Positions 61,034-64,000 of a stretch of DNA of 64,000 bases are shown piece after piece. Both the position numbers and the translations under genes were made by a program. The DNA is from Echinarachnius parma (Eukaryota; Echinodermata; Echinoidea; Clypeasteroida; Echinarachniidae), in assembly GCA_037951105.1 (NCBI GenBank), contig JBAMJV010001332.1, positions 27,501 through 91,500 of the forward strand, written 5' to 3'. Within the stretch, counting starts at the first letter, position 1. Each line of letters starts with the position of its first letter. Under the pieces are notes generated by a model. It did no database searches. It saw only the letters and a program-made list of their open reading frames with translations, and was not told where the DNA came from.

Positions 61034-62135
61034 ATTTTACCTATAATTTCGTAAAGAGAATGATATAATGGAGTTGCAACTTTGACATTCATGGGAAATA
61101 CCGCCATAGTTGTCGTCCAACGTTTGAATTTACTTGCACACACATTCGCTGTATTCAAATTAATACTTCGAAATCGAAGTAAAAATATGAATGAAATATA
61201 TTAGTTGTGTGTATTACTTAGAAAGAAAGTGGATTGATAAGCTACAATTTGTCAAATGTAAAACATCGTTATATATTTTACGATATTTTTTACTTGGATC
61301 GCTTTCCTGAAAGATGTTGCCTTGTAACAATAAAATATTTGAATTGAAAAGAAAGAAAAAAACACGTAATTTCATGGCCAATCAAATTATCTATTGATAT
61401 TAAAAAAAAACATCAACAACAAGTATGGGTGTATTGAAATAGGAGAGTATATAGCGACCTTATGCGGGTTCGCGCGCACTACATGATGGGACTAACACGG
61501 GTAAATACAGGAAATAACATTCCCGCCTACTCTTTCGATTCATTCACATCATATCGTAAAAGAAAGTACGAACTAAAAAAGGACAAGCCTCAAAAAGGTT
61601 ATATAAAAATACGCATGGTTCTGAAACAAAATAAAGATAAAACATTATACCTTTCACACACACCTGCGGGATAGGACAACATAGTGCACTATAATGGTAC
61701 GGCGTATCGGTATTAACACACCTGAAATGTGCACACACTTAGCGTGCTTGTACAATTTTCGAGTCCCGAGATTCGTATAAAAACATCTCCGTTGGGATCT
61801 TCAATTTCCCAAACCCCCAACCCCCTTCTCCTATCCTTTATCTCCTCCTCTTGATAACACCTCCTTGTGGCGAGGTTGGTATACAAATATATCCGTATTA
61901 TATAGGGATCTTCAATTTCCCAAGCCCCCAACCCCCTCTACTCCTTCTACCATTCATTTTATCTCCTTCTCCTCCCGTCTTGATGATAATAAATACATCT
62001 TTTGGGGGAGTTTTGTCCCTCATCGTTTTCCATTTATCACCCTATACCATCATGACCATTTTTATGCCTACCAATTTACCTTTTCCTCTTCATGATATTT
62101 CTTTTTTTCGGGAGTTTTGTCCCTTAAACATGTTA
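61034..62135. other. AT-rich stretch with a local duplication, no gene
   Basis: gggatcttcaatttcccaaa (61794) and gggatcttcaatttcccaag (61906), both followed by cccccaacccc and ctcct..., form a duplication of about 112 bp. Nothing else recognised. Confidence 0.45.
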
Positions 62136-62346
62136 AAGGGATCTAGTAACCGTGTACAAATCCACAAATCTTACTTAGAACTCTGTAGTGGCTCGTTCAT
62201 ACCTTGTTGTATTTGTATTACCAATAGAAGCATGGAACCGGTTTCAGTTTTTCGAATTTCCCTTTTGTTAAAAAGATATTTACAACTGAAGTGTTCAGAT
62301 TTTTAATTATCCACTGGAAAGTTATAACTGCGTTACTAGACCCCTT
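62136..62346. mobile_element. Family B TIR element, copy 3
   Basis: AAGGGATCTAGTAACCGTGT at the left and TTACTAGACCCCTT at the right, with TA flanks; 211 bp. It contains gaaccggtttcagtttttcg and gtaaaaagatattta.. (inverse of copy 2 blocks). Confidence 0.78.
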
Positions 62347-62649
62347 TAATACCTCGGCCCCCATCCATATACCTCGAGTATATTTGCCCACCGGTCGATG
62401 AAGTGGGAGGGGGTATATATGTAAGCATACACGGATATGATGGCAAGATCATATTTCTTAGGTGATATGCTCATCCTTTTATTTTTTTTTATTAAAGAAA
62501 AGTTTTGGTCGTCCCGTTTATTCATTATCTTCTTCCTTCTTCATTCGATCTTCATCTTAGCGCCTTTACGCATTGCTTACGGACAATCTTTGTTAAAAAT
62601 GTGTCAACAAATATCTAGGTCGACTCAAACAGGTCTGTATAGCCCTTTT

Positions 62650-62793
62650 CATAAAACACTTGCAATTTTATTGTTGTAAGTGTCCAATTATTGTAACTAT
62701 TTGGTCAACAGCCAATCAGCATGGAGCATTACAGCTGTTGCCATGTAGTTACAATAATTGGACACTTAATACAACAATTGCAACAGTTTTATG
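62650..62793. mobile_element. Family F TIR element, well-preserved copy
   Basis: cataaaacacttgcaatttt then attgttgtaagtgtccaatt and attgtaacta face tagttacaataattggacac, ttaatacaacaattgcaaca and gttttatg: inverted ends of about 47 bp. The centre is ggtcaacagccaatcagca. Confidence 0.85.
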
Positions 62794-62936
62794 AAAGTGG
62801 CTACAGATCTACACTTTATTTAGCTATTATAAATATTCCCTGTTTCTTCGGGTTGGAGTTTATTAAAGGTTTATTAAAGCTAATTCTGACCAGCGAGCAT
62901 TGAAAGGAGTTTCAGGGACGAACACCTAACACAGGA

Positions 62937-63016
62937 GCTTTCTAGCTAAGATAGAATAGCACCGGTATGGCAATCTGGAGGTCTCTAGTTCGAATCCCGG
63001 CATGCCCGGGGAAGCC
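62937..63016 (+). other. Decayed tRNA-like unit related to the one at 13.4 kb
   Basis: agctttctagctaagataga, tagcacc, aatctggaggtctctagttc and gaatcccgg then ggggaagc follow the same order as the 13382-13455 unit. The D loop is altered and an insertion lies in the 3' part, so it cannot be a working tRNA. Confidence 0.55.
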
Positions 63017-63452
63017 CAATTTGTTTTGCTAATTTTTATTTTAATATATCGTATTATGTATCATAAAAGTTTTAACGAAACAAATTTTTTTTTTTATATA
63101 GGCAAACCATTCAAAATGATTAGTTTGTGAAGAACAAACGTAGTTGGTGATGTTACGTCCTGTAAAATAGTTGAATATAATTATAAGACATGTAAGAGAA
63201 GATTAAAGGTATACTTTATATAAGTATAAAAACACATGGTACGAACAAAAATCATCGTTTTTAGTCGGATATCACCGCATATTATGTGCTGGAAAAACAC
63301 ACTCACAAAGAAGTTGAACGCTCGTCACGCCTGTTCACACCAGTGACCGGCTGCTATTGATATATTCAGCCAAGCTCCATTTCTTTGTTTTCTTTCTGTT
63401 CCGCCCTTTTGTTTATTCTCATGATTATTATTTTGTTTTCTTCAAATTTTTA
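63017..63452. other. AT-rich stretch, nothing recognised
   Basis: No supported feature apart from a T run at about 63090-63100. Confidence 0.45.
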
Positions 63453-63684
63453 CCTTAAGCCCGGCGCAGACAGAGCCGACTCGACCCGATCCGACTAGTT
63501 TCAATCAGGCTAGAGTTGGGCCCGGTCGGTCGGATCCGATTCATCGTGTTGAATCGGCCCCAACTGGCATCCGACTGTCTCTCGACTGGCATAATGTGTG
63601 TCGCGAGGCACTGAAAACTGAACCGATCCGAATGAAAATCAGTCGAATCGGGTCGAGTCGGCTCTGTCTGCGCCGGGCTTAAGG
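63453..63684. mobile_element. Family G TIR element, copy 3
   Basis: ccttaagcccggcgcagaca then gagccgactcgaccc is perfectly inverted at the right (gggtcgagtcggctct then gtctgcgccgggcttaagg). TTAA directly flanks GCCCGG/CCGGGC on both sides, consistent with a TTAA target. Confidence 0.88.
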
Positions 63685-64000
63685 TGGACATGGTCAAAGT
63701 AGGAGAAAGAAATAGACTGGAAAAAACAAAAGCGATTGCACAATAAAAAAAGCCCCCCCCCCCTACCTTCCGCTAAATGAACCTCCCCGGAGAATCCAAT
63801 AACAAATAACAAGCACAACAACAACAACCAACACACAAATCAAATCGTGTTGGGGTGAAAACGTGATCGTAGCGGCATTTAACATGTTTTAGGCCACCGG
63901 TCAAAAAGGCACGTGTGTTCTAAAAATAGTCGATTCTTCTATTAAAACGGCGCCATGCGAAACGATACTTGAACCCCGCTAGTCTTTATAGGAGCAATGC
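63685..64000. other. Window end, nothing recognised
   Basis: C run at about 63754-63763; no supported gene. Confidence 0.45.

Overview
The window looks like a gene-poor, repeat-dense piece of a eukaryotic nuclear genome, most likely a marine invertebrate animal. It is AT-rich, with no operons, ribosome binding sites or dense ORFs. Miniature inverted-repeat elements, tandem arrays, microsatellites and tRNA-derived (SINE-like) pieces fill most of it. The only gene I can support is the first coding exon of a single-minded (SIM) family bHLH-PAS transcription factor on the + strand at 15961-16135. Its start, basic region, helix 1, loop and helix 2 are all clear, and it ends in a phase-1 splice donor. 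The style of the repeats would fit an echinoderm, hemichordate or similar animal, but I cannot fix the phylum.

Layout. 1-5.3 kb: several TIR elements (families A and B here), a 208-bp duplication and a 134-bp triplication carrying ACGTG motifs. 5.3-15.3 kb: low-complexity purine tracts, short TIR elements, four tandem arrays and a tRNA-like unit. 15.3-16.76 kb: the SIM exon lies inside a field of copies of itself. Upstream is a decayed copy of nearly the whole exon, including its splice acceptor, cut by a 288-bp TIR element with a 5-bp target duplication. Downstream are three partial copies of the loop/helix-2 part of the exon, each with a following splice donor. 16.8-64 kb: probable intron 1 of the gene and/or intergenic DNA. 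It holds two large foldbacks (17.87-18.20 kb and 24.27-24.70 kb), nested TIR elements, many tandem arrays, two trinucleotide microsatellites and a 650-bp pyrimidine tract. No PAS-domain exon was recognised there.

Most interesting region: the three downstream exon copies keep the reading phase (lengths differ from the exon by +3, -12 and 0 nt), have no stop codon, begin after an AG and end at a GT. The first copy differs from the exon at 13 of 27 codons, and 11 of those differences are synonymous. This pattern suggests coding constraint and a possible cluster of cassette exons that would vary helix 2 of a bHLH-PAS factor. Transcript data are needed to decide.

Repeat families are labelled A to N only for cross-reference inside this annotation; they are not database names. 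Alignments were made by eye, so boundaries can be off by a few bases.
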